From Amycolatopsis vastitatis (GTDB lineage: Bacteria; Actinomycetota; Actinomycetes; Mycobacteriales; Pseudonocardiaceae): a stretch of 64,000 nucleotides of DNA. Positions 49,859 to 57,332 of this stretch are shown in pieces. The stretch's first letter is position 1. Each line of letters opens with the position of its first letter. The stretch spans positions 310,001 through 374,000 of the forward strand of contig NZ_NMUL01000023.1 of assembly GCF_002234595.1 (NCBI RefSeq). The letters run 5' to 3'. The notes beneath the pieces were generated by a model. The model was not told the DNA's origin. It was given only the letters and a program-made list of their open reading frames with translations, and did no database searches. The translations under genes and the position numbers were made by a program.

Positions 49859-50422
49859 GTGCACGAAAACGAAGCCGGGTACCCGCTGGACACGGCGCCG
49901 GACGGCTGGCGCGACCGGCAGGCCGTGCTCGCCTACGGCTCCAACGCGAACCCGTCGAAGATCAGCTGGATGCGCGCCGAACTGGGCCTGCGGGGCCCGG
50001 TCGTGGTGGCGCACGCGCGCTGCGACGGCCTCGCCGCGGTGTGGGCGTCCGGCTTGCGCTTCCGCGACGGCCAGCGGCCGGCGACGCTGACCGCACTGCC
50101 CGGCGTCGAGGAGCACGCGGTCTGGTTCGTGACCCCGGACCAGCTCCTGGTGCTGGACCGGTGCGAAGGCCGCGGCCACCGCTACCACCTGGTCCGGCTG
50201 ACCGACCCGGACATCACGCTCGAAGACGGCAGCCGCGTCACCAACGTGCTGGCCTACATCGGCGCGGTGCCGATCCGGTACCCGCTGCTGGTCGACGGCA
50301 AGCCGGTGCGCACCGCCGACGTCCCGCAGGCGCAGGCCGCCGAACTGGAAGGCGAACCGGCCGACGGCCCCGGCGTCGCGTGCACCGTCGTCACGCCGCC
50401 GGACGGGCGCACCTTCCCCTAG
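49859..50422 (+). CDS. Gamma-glutamylcyclotransferase-like protein (start probably further upstream)
   Basis: 187 residues from GTG 49859. The AYGSNANPSKISWMRAEL segment fits the GGCT-like YGSN substrate loop; WASGLRFRDGQRPATLTALPG and LVLDRCEGRGHRYHLV follow the same fold. Coding character continues upstream in frame (LFLDADYPADPYPGTRP) to a CTG at 49790 that overlaps the dehydrogenase TGA as CTGA. No ATG, GTG or TTG occurs in that stretch, so true initiation may be at CTG. Function unknown; might act on a glutamyl or cysteinyl ligand compound. Confidence 0.75.
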   Translation: MHENEAGYPLDTAPDGWRDRQAVLAYGSNANPSKISWMRAELGLRGPVVVAHARCDGLAAVWASGLRFRDGQRPATLTALPGVEEHAVWFVTPDQLLVLDRCEGRGHRYHLVRLTDPDITLEDGSRVTNVLAYIGAVPIRYPLLVDGKPVRTADVPQAQAAELEGEPADGPGVACTVVTPPDGRTFP

Positions 50423-52038
50423 ATCAGCTTGCCCGGGTTGAGGATTCCCGTCGGGTCCACCGCGGACTTGGCCGCCCGCAGCACTTCGACGCCCAGCGCG
50501 CCGATCTCCGCGCTCAGATAGGGCGCGTGGTCGACGCCGACGGCGTGGTGGTGCGAGATCGTGCCGAGCCCGGTGATCGCCTCGCAGGCCGCCGCCTTGG
50601 CCCGCTGCCACTGGCCGACCGGGTCGGCTTCGTCGCGGGCCGTCAGCACCGTGAAGTACAGCGACGCCCCCGTTTCGTACGCGTGCGAAATGTGGCACAT
50701 GACGATCGCCCGGCCCAGCGACGCCGTCAAGGCGGCGCGGACGTCGTCGCGCAGTTCGTCCACATTGGACCAGTAGGTCGCCGTCTCCAGTGTCTCGACG
50801 CAGACGCCCCGGTCCAGCAACGCGTCACGCTGGCGCGGCCCGGCGAACCGGCCGTGCCGCCAGGACTCGCCGAGCGCCTTGCCGACGCGCACCGCGCCCG
50901 ACGCTTTCAGCCGCCGCGTCGTCTCGCGGCGTCGCAGCGCCACGTCGTGCGCGGTGCCTTCCCAGCCGACGATGAGGAAACACGGCCGCCGCACCCCGCG
51001 CGCGGCGAGGTAGCGGCGCAGCACCGCCGTCTTGAGTCCCGCGTTCAGCGCCAGCGACACCTCGGTTTCGTCGCCGTCGGACAGCCGGGTGACGTCGGCG
51101 AGCGCGTGGTGTTGCGCGAGATCCCGCACCGCCTCGGCACCGGCCGCCCAGCCGGGCAGCGCGTAACCCTCGTAGCGCCGGACCGGCGGGACCGGCCGCA
51201 CCCGCAGCGCGACTTCGGTGATCACGCCCAGGGTTCCCTCGCTGCCGATCGCGAGCTGGCGCAGGTCCGGCCCGGCCGCGGACGCCGGCGCGACGCCGAG
51301 CTTCCACGCGCCGCGCGGAGTCGCCAGCCGCACGCCGGTCACCATGTCCTCGAACCGCCCGTAACCCGACGACGCCTGGCCTGCCGAGCGCGTCGCCGCG
51401 AACCCGCCGATCGTGGCCCGCTCGAACGACTGCGGGACGTGCCCGAGCGTCAGGCCGTGCTCGCCGAGGAGGCGTTCGGCTTCGGGACCGCGGACGCCGG
51501 CCTGCAGGACGGCGATGCGCGACTCGGCGTCGACCGACACCAGCGCGTCGAGCCGGACGAGGTCGAGCGCGATCACCGACGCCTTCTCACCCCGCAGCGC
51601 CGCGACGCCGCCGACGACGGAAGTGCCGCCGCCGAAGGGCACGACACCGACGTCGAGCCGGACGCAGACGTCGAGTACCGCTTGGACCTCCTCGGGGTCG
51701 GCGGGCAGCACGACCGCGTCGGGGACCGGGAAGTCCGCGGAAGGCGAACGCCGCCGCAGAAGGTCGAGGTAGGACAGTCCGGTCGCCCGCGCCAGCCGTT
51801 CCGCGTCGTCCACCAGCACGTTCTCCGCACCGACCACTTTTGACAACGCGACGACTGCAGATTCGTCCAGTTTTGGTGACGGTATTTCCACCGGCATTCC
51901 GGCCGCCGGGGCGGCGCCAGGCCCCACTTGGCCTATACGCTGTTCAAGCCAGCCGGCCGCGCGCGCGGGCAAGGGGGCGGCGTCGGCGGCTTCCGCCGTC
52001 CATGACCGTCGGAGGCGGTGGTCAATGAGGACGTTCAC
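50419..52038 (-). CDS. FAD-binding oxidoreductase (alkylglycerone-phosphate synthase-like)
   Basis: 539 residues. FAD_binding_4 domain with VPDAVVLPADPEEVQAVL, VPFGGGTSVVGGV and SFERATIGGFAATRSAGQASSGYGRFEDMV (in part), then a FAD-oxidase_C domain with FTVLTARDEADP, HHHAVGVDHAPYL and DPTGILNPGKLI. This is the ADPS-like group; the HHH motif is shared with alkyldihydroxyacetonephosphate synthase. GTG 52038 was chosen over an ATG at 52056 that would overlap the divergent regulator's operator. Divergent from TetR-glpD, a layout I recall from Mycobacterium tuberculosis Rv2249c-Rv2251. Confidence 0.88.
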   Translation of the reverse strand: MNVLIDHRLRRSWTAEAADAAPLPARAAGWLEQRIGQVGPGAAPAAGMPVEIPSPKLDESAVVALSKVVGAENVLVDDAERLARATGLSYLDLLRRRSPSADFPVPDAVVLPADPEEVQAVLDVCVRLDVGVVPFGGGTSVVGGVAALRGEKASVIALDLVRLDALVSVDAESRIAVLQAGVRGPEAERLLGEHGLTLGHVPQSFERATIGGFAATRSAGQASSGYGRFEDMVTGVRLATPRGAWKLGVAPASAAGPDLRQLAIGSEGTLGVITEVALRVRPVPPVRRYEGYALPGWAAGAEAVRDLAQHHALADVTRLSDGDETEVSLALNAGLKTAVLRRYLAARGVRRPCFLIVGWEGTAHDVALRRRETTRRLKASGAVRVGKALGESWRHGRFAGPRQRDALLDRGVCVETLETATYWSNVDELRDDVRAALTASLGRAIVMCHISHAYETGASLYFTVLTARDEADPVGQWQRAKAAACEAITGLGTISHHHAVGVDHAPYLSAEIGALGVEVLRAAKSAVDPTGILNPGKLI

Positions 52039-52044
52039 GACTAC

Positions 52045-52075
52045 AGTGTGACACATGGACGTGAAACGTCACACT
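52045..52075. promoter_or_regulatory. Candidate TetR operator overlapping the tetR start
   Basis: AGTGTGAC (52045) and GTCACACT (52068) are perfect inverted arms with a 15-base spacer. The site covers ATG 52055 of the regulator and adjoins GTG 52038 of the flavoprotein, so one protein could block both directions. Confidence 0.5.
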
Positions 52076-52699
52076 ACGCAGACCGCGGGTTCCTCCGCGC
52101 TCGCGGACACCCGGAACCGGCAGACGGCGACGCGAGTGGCCGATGACGTGCTGCTCGACGCCGCGCGCGCGTGCGTGCTCGCCGTCGGTGTGCGCCGCAC
52201 CACACTGGCCGAAATCGCCCGCACCGCACGGGTCAGCCGGATGACCGTCTACCGCCGCTTCCCCGACGTCCGCAGCGTGCTCGCCGCCCTGATGACGCGC
52301 GAGTTCAGCGGGCTGCTGCGCACGGCGAGCGAACGCGGCGCCGAAGCCGCGAACAGCCGCGAACGCCTGGTGCTGATCGCCGCGGCCGGGATCCGCGCGC
52401 TGTCGGGCGATCCGCTGTTCCGGACCCTGCTCGACGTCGACCCCGAACTGGTCCTGCCGTACATCGTGGAGCGGCTCGGCGCGACCCAGCAGTTCGCCGA
52501 AAAGGTGCTGCACCAGCTGCTGGCGGCGGGCCACGAGGACGGTTCGATCCGGCGGGCGCCGGTCGCCGCGCAGTCCCGGTCGGTGCTGCTGGTGGTCCAG
52601 TCGTTCGCGTTCTCGCTGCGGCCGGCGACCGCGGACGTCGGCGAGCAGGCGTTGATGGCGGAGTTCGCCCACGTGCTCGACGCGGCGCTGAAGCCGTGA
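52055..52699 (+). CDS. TetR-family transcriptional regulator
   Basis: 214 residues. HTH in DDVLLDAARACVLAVGVRRTTLAEIARTARVSRMTVYRRFPDVRSVLAAL (in part). The first 25 residues are poorly structured; a later start is possible given the operator across ATG 52055. Its stop overlaps the GTG of glpD. Probably controls both glpD and the divergent flavoprotein gene. Confidence 0.88.
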   Translation: MDVKRHTTQTAGSSALADTRNRQTATRVADDVLLDAARACVLAVGVRRTTLAEIARTARVSRMTVYRRFPDVRSVLAALMTREFSGLLRTASERGAEAANSRERLVLIAAAGIRALSGDPLFRTLLDVDPELVLPYIVERLGATQQFAEKVLHQLLAAGHEDGSIRRAPVAAQSRSVLLVVQSFAFSLRPATADVGEQALMAEFAHVLDAALKP

Positions 52700-54234
52700 C
52701 GTCCGGCTCGCTCAACGCGCGGCGCCGCGAACGCGAGCTCGCGGCGCTGGCGTCGGGCGAGCGCGTCGACGTCGTCGTGGTCGGCGGCGGCGTCACCGGC
52801 ACCGGAATCGCTTTGGACGCGGCATCGCGCGGGTTGTCGGTGGCGCTCGTCGAAGCGCACGATCTCGCCTTCGGGACGTCACGCTGGTCTTCTAAGCTCG
52901 TGCACGGCGGCCTGCGGTACCTGGCGCACGGCGAGCTGGGCCTGGCACACGAAAGCGCCGTGGAGCGCGGCATCCTGATGACGCGCACGGCACCGCACCT
53001 CACGCGCGCCATGCCGCAGCTGTTTCCGTTGTACTCCGGCACTTCGCGGGTTCAGGAGGCCGTCGTCGCGGCCGCGCTGCGGGCCGGGGACGGCCTCCGC
53101 CGGGCAGCGCGCACGCCGTCGTCGGTGCTGCCGCGGCCGCGCAAGATCCCGGCGGCCGAGGCCCTGGCGCTGGCCCCGGGGCTTTCCGCGCACGGTTTGC
53201 GCGGCGCTCTGCTGGCCTACGACGGCGCCTTGGTCGACGACGCCCGGCTGGTGGTTTCGCTGGCCCGCACGGCGGCGACGTTCGGCGCGCGCGTTCTCAC
53301 GCGGCTTTCGGCGTCGTCGGTGTCCGCGGACCGGGTCACCGTCCGCGACGGCGTCTCGGGCGACACGCTGGACATCCACGCGCGCCAGGTGATCAACGCG
53401 ACGGGCGTGTGGGCGGGAACGCTGACCGGCGCGGTGCGGCTGCGGCCGTCACTCGGCTCGCACCTGGTGCTCGCGCCGGGGACGGTGCCGATGGGGACGA
53501 CGTCGGTGAACATCGGCGTGCCCGGCGAGACCAACCGGTTCGTCTTCCTGCTCCCCCAGCCGGACGGCCGGGTCTACTTGGGACTCACGGACGAACCGAT
53601 CGCCGGCCCGATCCCCGACGTACCCGTCGTTCCCGAGTCCGATGTGGACTTCCTGCTTTCGCTGGCGTCCTCGGTACTGGCCCGCCCGTTGACCCGCGCG
53701 GACGTCGCCGGGTCGTTCGCCGGCTTGCGGCCGCTGGTGGCCGGGGGTGGCCGGTCGGCGGACCTGTCCCGCAAGCACGCGGTCCTGGCCGGCGCGGACG
53801 GCCTGCTGACGGTGGTCGGCGGCAAGCTGACGACGTACCGCCGGATGGCCGAAGACGCGGTCGACGCGGCCGTGCGGCTGGCGGGACTCTCCGCTTCCCC
53901 TTGCCGCACAGCACGGTTGCCACTGCTGGGCGCGGCTCCACGGCCGGATTTGTCCCTTGTGGACGCCGCGCCGCGGCTGGTGGCCAGGTACGGCACGGAA
54001 GCGCCGAGGGTGGCGGCGCTCGGCGAGCTGGACGCGGAGTTCGCGGCGCCGGTGGCCCCGGGAACGGAGATCACGGCGGCGGAGATCGTCTGGGCGGTCC
54101 GGAACGAAGGGGCGCTGGACGTCGAGGACGTGCTGGAGCGCCGGACACGGCTGTCGCTGATTCCCGCCGACGCCGCCGCGGCGACTGCGCGGGTGGCCGA
54201 GCTTGTCGACAAGTCGCTCGCCGGCCTGACCTGA
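52696..54234 (+). CDS. glpD: Glycerol-3-phosphate dehydrogenase (FAD, GlpD type)
   Basis: 512 residues. N-terminal dinucleotide fold VDVVVVGGGVTGTGIALDAASRGLSV (in part), then FGTSRWSSKLVHGGLRYL, INATGVWAG, GSHLVLAPG, LGLTDEP and VVGGKLTTYRRMAEDAVDAA, with a C-terminal helical domain. It oxidises glycerol-3-phosphate to dihydroxyacetone phosphate at the membrane. GTG 52696 overlaps the TetR stop. A palindromic repeat follows the stop and may end transcription. Confidence 0.92.
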   Translation: MTSGSLNARRRERELAALASGERVDVVVVGGGVTGTGIALDAASRGLSVALVEAHDLAFGTSRWSSKLVHGGLRYLAHGELGLAHESAVERGILMTRTAPHLTRAMPQLFPLYSGTSRVQEAVVAAALRAGDGLRRAARTPSSVLPRPRKIPAAEALALAPGLSAHGLRGALLAYDGALVDDARLVVSLARTAATFGARVLTRLSASSVSADRVTVRDGVSGDTLDIHARQVINATGVWAGTLTGAVRLRPSLGSHLVLAPGTVPMGTTSVNIGVPGETNRFVFLLPQPDGRVYLGLTDEPIAGPIPDVPVVPESDVDFLLSLASSVLARPLTRADVAGSFAGLRPLVAGGGRSADLSRKHAVLAGADGLLTVVGGKLTTYRRMAEDAVDAAVRLAGLSASPCRTARLPLLGAAPRPDLSLVDAAPRLVARYGTEAPRVAALGELDAEFAAPVAPGTEITAAEIVWAVRNEGALDVEDVLERRTRLSLIPADAAAATARVAELVDKSLAGLT

Positions 54235-54253
54235 GACCCGGCTCCCAAACGCC

Positions 54254-54329
54254 CCAATGTGGCGTTGGGTGCGTTGGACGCACCCAATGTGGCGTTCGGT
54301 GCGTCAGACGCACCGAACGCCACATTGGG
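54254..54329. repeat. Tandem plus inverted repeat (CCAATGTGGCGTT type)
   Basis: Two direct 30-base units (from 54254 and 54284; CCAATGTGGCGTT, then GGTGCGT and ACGCAC) precede an inverted copy. The second unit and the inverted copy form a perfect 23-1-23 palindrome (54283-54329). Open in several frames and giving NATLGAS-like peptides, which are artefacts. Located 19 bases after the glpD stop. Confidence 0.75.
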
Positions 54330-54373
54330 GCGCATGAGCCGACCGCGGATCAGCTCTGCTTTGTTCTCTTGAG

Positions 54374-54403
54374 TTGACGAGCTGTTGGGTTTTTGCAACA
54401 GTA
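54374..54403 (+). promoter_or_regulatory. Candidate promoter with CTGTTG/CAACAG operator
   Basis: TTGACG (54374-54379) and CAGTAT (54398-54403) with 18 bases between them. The perfect inverted repeat CTGTTG (54382) / CAACAG (54396) fills the spacer. Transcription would start near 54409, at the ATG itself, so the HTH mRNA may be leaderless. Confidence 0.5.
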
Positions 54404-54408
54404 TGTTC

Positions 54409-54678
54409 ATGAGTCCGGTCAGACGCGGCAAGGAGCTGCCGATCTACAACCGGCTTGCCGTGCTCCGCGCCGAGCGCGGGATGAGCAGGGCCGCGCTCGC
54501 GAACGCCGTCGAGGTCAATCCGCAGACCATCGGGGCGCTCGAGCGGGGCGACCACTATCCGAGCCTGGACCTGGCGTTCCGGATCTGCGCGGTGTTCGAC
54601 CTGCCGGTCGAAGCGGTGTTCAGCCGCGAACCGTTCACGCCACTGTCCACCCAGGTCTACCGCGAGGGGGGAGCATGA
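54409..54678 (+). CDS. XRE-type helix-turn-helix regulator
   Basis: 89 residues. A compact HTH_3 domain: YNRLAVLRAERGMSRAALANAVEVNPQTIGALERGDHYPSLDLAFRICAVF (in part), typical of YozG/Xre-like regulators that sit in front of a membrane protein and ABC exporter. ATG 54409 chosen; ATG 54403 would add two residues. Stop overlaps the next ATG. It probably represses its own operon through the inverted repeat upstream. Confidence 0.88.
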   Translation: MSPVRRGKELPIYNRLAVLRAERGMSRAALANAVEVNPQTIGALERGDHYPSLDLAFRICAVFDLPVEAVFSREPFTPLSTQVYREGGA

Positions 54679-55223
54679 CCGAGCAGCAGGGCCGGCTCAC
54701 GGCCTACTGGGAACGCCAACTGGACAAGATGGACGCACGGGAGCTGCGGCACGCCAAGCGGCTGCCCGGCTGGCGCACCCGGCGGCACCGCCGGGCCCTC
54801 GCCGCGATCCTCGCGCTCGCCGACCTCGGGCTCGCCGCCGGCGCGTCGGTCTTCGGCACGGGGGACGACCGGCTGTTCGGTGCCCTCTGGGTGGGCAGCA
54901 CGCTCGTCGGCGGCGTCGCGTTCGTGCTGCTGCGGATCCTCACCGGCCGGATGAGCGGCGGCTTCTCGCGGTTGCTGGACGAACGCGAGCGCGAATGGCG
55001 CCATCGCGTCACCTACGTCGCCTTCCAGATCCTGAGCTACCTGATGATCGTCGCGATGATCTACGGCGTCGTGGTCGCCCACACCGAAGACGGCGGGTTC
55101 CGCGGCGCCGTGATGCTGTCCGCGCTGCTGGTCACCGGCACCACCATCCCGTCGATCATCCTGGGCTGGTCGCTGCCGGACGACGATCCCGAAGACTTCG
55201 AGGAGGGGATGGGGAATGACTGA
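54675..55223 (+). CDS. Four-helix membrane protein linked to the HTH-ABC operon
   Basis: 182 residues. A charged N-terminus is followed by four hydrophobic segments (about 37-55, 60-80, 115-135, 140-160). Such proteins (DUF2178-like layout) commonly lie between a small XRE regulator and an ABC exporter. The acidic tail (DDDPEDFEEG) is cytoplasmic. ATG 54675 overlaps the HTH stop; its own stop overlaps the ATPase start by eight bases. Function unknown. Confidence 0.8.
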   Translation: MTEQQGRLTAYWERQLDKMDARELRHAKRLPGWRTRRHRRALAAILALADLGLAAGASVFGTGDDRLFGALWVGSTLVGGVAFVLLRILTGRMSGGFSRLLDEREREWRHRVTYVAFQILSYLMIVAMIYGVVVAHTEDGGFRGAVMLSALLVTGTTIPSIILGWSLPDDDPEDFEEGMGND

Positions 55224-56145
55224 GGGGACTCTGGAGATCGACGGGATCTCCAAGCGCTACGGCGCGAAAGTCGCGCTGGACGGCGTCTCGTTCGACGTCC
55301 GCGCCGGGGAGCTGTTCGGCTTCGTCGGCAGCAACGGCGCGGGCAAGACGACCACCATGCGGATCGTGCTGGGGGTGCTGGCCGCCGACGGCGGGGAGGT
55401 CCGCTTCGACGGCGCGAAGGTCACGCACGAGACCCGCACGCACATCGGCTACATGCCGGAGGAACGCGGGCTGTACCCGAAGATGAAGGTGCTCGATCAG
55501 CTGGTCTACCTGGCCGAGCTGCACGGGCTGAGCGCGAACGAGGCGCACCGCAACGCGGAGAGCTGGATCGGCAGGCTCGGGCTGGCCGACCGCCGCAAGG
55601 ACGAGGTGCAGAAGCTCAGCCTCGGCAACCAGCAGCGCGTCCAGCTGGCCGCCGCGCTGGTGCACGACCCGGCCGTGCTGGTGCTGGACGAGCCGTTCTC
55701 CGGCCTCGACCCGCTCGCGGTCGACGTCATGAGCGGGGTCCTGCGGGAGAAGGCCGCGGCGGGGGTGCCGGTGGTGTTCTCCAGCCACCAGCTCGACCTC
55801 GTCGAGCGGCTGTGCGACCGCGTCGGGATCATCCGCGGCGGCCGGATGGTGGCCGTCGGCACGGTCGCCGAGCTGACCGCGGGCGCGAGCAGCAAGCTCG
55901 TCGTGACCGCTCCGGCGGCGCACGCCGGCTGGGCCGCGGGACTGCCCGGCGTGCGCGTGCTGGAGGAGCACGGCGCCACCACCGTGCTCGACCTCGAACC
56001 GAGCGCGGACGACCAGGCCGTGCTCGCCGCGGCGCTGGCGACCGGGCCCGTCACCGAGTTCAGCCGCCGTCGCCGCTCGCTGACCGAGCTGTTCCGCGAC
56101 GCCGTTTCCTTGAATGGCGCAGATGAGAAGGGGGAACCGCGATGA
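55216..56145 (+). CDS. ABC transporter ATP-binding protein (NatA-like)
   Basis: 309 residues. Walker A GSNGAGKTTT, Q-loop region IGYMPEERGLYPKMKV, signature LSLGNQQRVQLAAALVHDP, Walker B VLVLDEPFSGLDPLA and His switch SSHQLDLVE. MPEERGLYPKM is characteristic of NatA-type ATPases. C-terminal extension of about 80 residues. Coupled to the permease gene by an ATGA overlap. Confidence 0.92.
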   Translation: MTEGTLEIDGISKRYGAKVALDGVSFDVRAGELFGFVGSNGAGKTTTMRIVLGVLAADGGEVRFDGAKVTHETRTHIGYMPEERGLYPKMKVLDQLVYLAELHGLSANEAHRNAESWIGRLGLADRRKDEVQKLSLGNQQRVQLAAALVHDPAVLVLDEPFSGLDPLAVDVMSGVLREKAAAGVPVVFSSHQLDLVERLCDRVGIIRGGRMVAVGTVAELTAGASSKLVVTAPAAHAGWAAGLPGVRVLEEHGATTVLDLEPSADDQAVLAAALATGPVTEFSRRRRSLTELFRDAVSLNGADEKGEPR

Positions 56146-57332
56146 GGAGGCTGAGTGCCCGCCGGGCCGTCTGGCTCGTGCTGAAGCGCGAGCTGAACAC
56201 GCGGCTGCGGACGCGGTCGTTCGTGGTCGGTACCGCGGTCCTGCTGGTGTTGCTGCTGGGTTACGTCTTCTTCCAGACGGCGCTGGCCGGTTCGTCGGAC
56301 AAGAGCACGGTCGGGCTGACCGGGCAGGCGATCGGGATCGCCCGGCAGTTGCAGACCGAAGCCGCGCTTTCGGGCCGGGAGATCACCACGGTCGTCGTCA
56401 CCGACCCGGCCGAGGGCCGGAAGAAGGTGGCGGACGGCGACTTCGACGCGCTCGTCTCGGGCAGCGCGGCGAAGCTGACCGCCACCTACAAGTCCTCTTT
56501 GGACGATCAGCTGCGGCGGGTGCTCGACCAGGTCGCGCAGCAGCAGGTGCTCGACGGCGTGCTGTCGTCCGCGCAGCTCGAGCCCGCGGAGGTGATGGCC
56601 AGGGTCAACAGCACCCACGTGCAGGACGACGCGATCTCGCCCGAGCCCGCGGACCACACGCAGCGGCTGATCGTCGGCCTGGTCGTCGCGTTCCTGCTGT
56701 ACATGAGCATCATCACCTACGGGATGATGGTCGCCCAGGGCGTCGTCGAGGAGAAGTCGAGCCGGGTCGTGGAGATCCTGCTCGCCAGCGTGCGGCCGTG
56801 GCAGCTGTTGCTGGGCAAGGTGATCGGGCTCGGCCTGGTCGGCCTGACCCAGCTGGTCATCCTCGGCGCGGTCGGTCTGGGGGCCGCGACGGCGACCGGG
56901 GTGTTCACCCTGTCCGGCTTCGCCACCGGCGCGGTGTTGTGGGGCCTGCTCTGGTACCTGCTGGGATTCCTGTTGTACGCCACGGTCTACGGCGCGCTGG
57001 GTTCACTGGTTTCCCGGCAGGAGGACACGCAGTCGGTGGTCGGGCCGCTCAACATCATCCTGGTCGTCGGGTTCATCGCCGGGTTCAACCTGCTGGTCCA
57101 GAACCCCGCGGGCTCGGCGACGAAGATCGTCTCGCTGATCCCCCTGCTGTCGCCGATCCTCATGCCGGCCCGCATCTCGACGGGCGCGGCGGCGGGCTGG
57201 GAGATCGCGCTGTCGCTGGCGCTGACCGTCGCGTGCGTCGTGCTGCTGACCTGGCTGGGCGGCAAGATCTACGGCAACAGCGTCCTGCGCATCGGCAGCC
57301 GCATCAAGCTGTCGGAGGCCCTGCGCGGCTAG
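56142..57332 (+). CDS. ABC transporter permease (NatB-like)
   Basis: 396 residues. N-terminal helix, a ~150-residue extracytoplasmic part, then five hydrophobic helices with VAFLLYMSIITYGMMVAQGVVEEKSSRVVEILLASVRPWQLLLGKVIGL (in part), the NatB/ABC-2 hallmark. NatAB exports Na+ in Bacillus; here cargo is open (ion, drug or peptide). ATG 56142. Its TAG stop overlaps the photolyase stop (CTAG). Confidence 0.9.
   Translation: MRRLSARRAVWLVLKRELNTRLRTRSFVVGTAVLLVLLLGYVFFQTALAGSSDKSTVGLTGQAIGIARQLQTEAALSGREITTVVVTDPAEGRKKVADGDFDALVSGSAAKLTATYKSSLDDQLRRVLDQVAQQQVLDGVLSSAQLEPAEVMARVNSTHVQDDAISPEPADHTQRLIVGLVVAFLLYMSIITYGMMVAQGVVEEKSSRVVEILLASVRPWQLLLGKVIGLGLVGLTQLVILGAVGLGAATATGVFTLSGFATGAVLWGLLWYLLGFLLYATVYGALGSLVSRQEDTQSVVGPLNIILVVGFIAGFNLLVQNPAGSATKIVSLIPLLSPILMPARISTGAAAGWEIALSLALTVACVVLLTWLGGKIYGNSVLRIGSRIKLSEALRG

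Noticed and set aside
53574..54431. Minus-strand frame with NATLG repeats
   Set aside because: The peptides come from the tandem/inverted DNA repeat; the rest is antisense to glpD.
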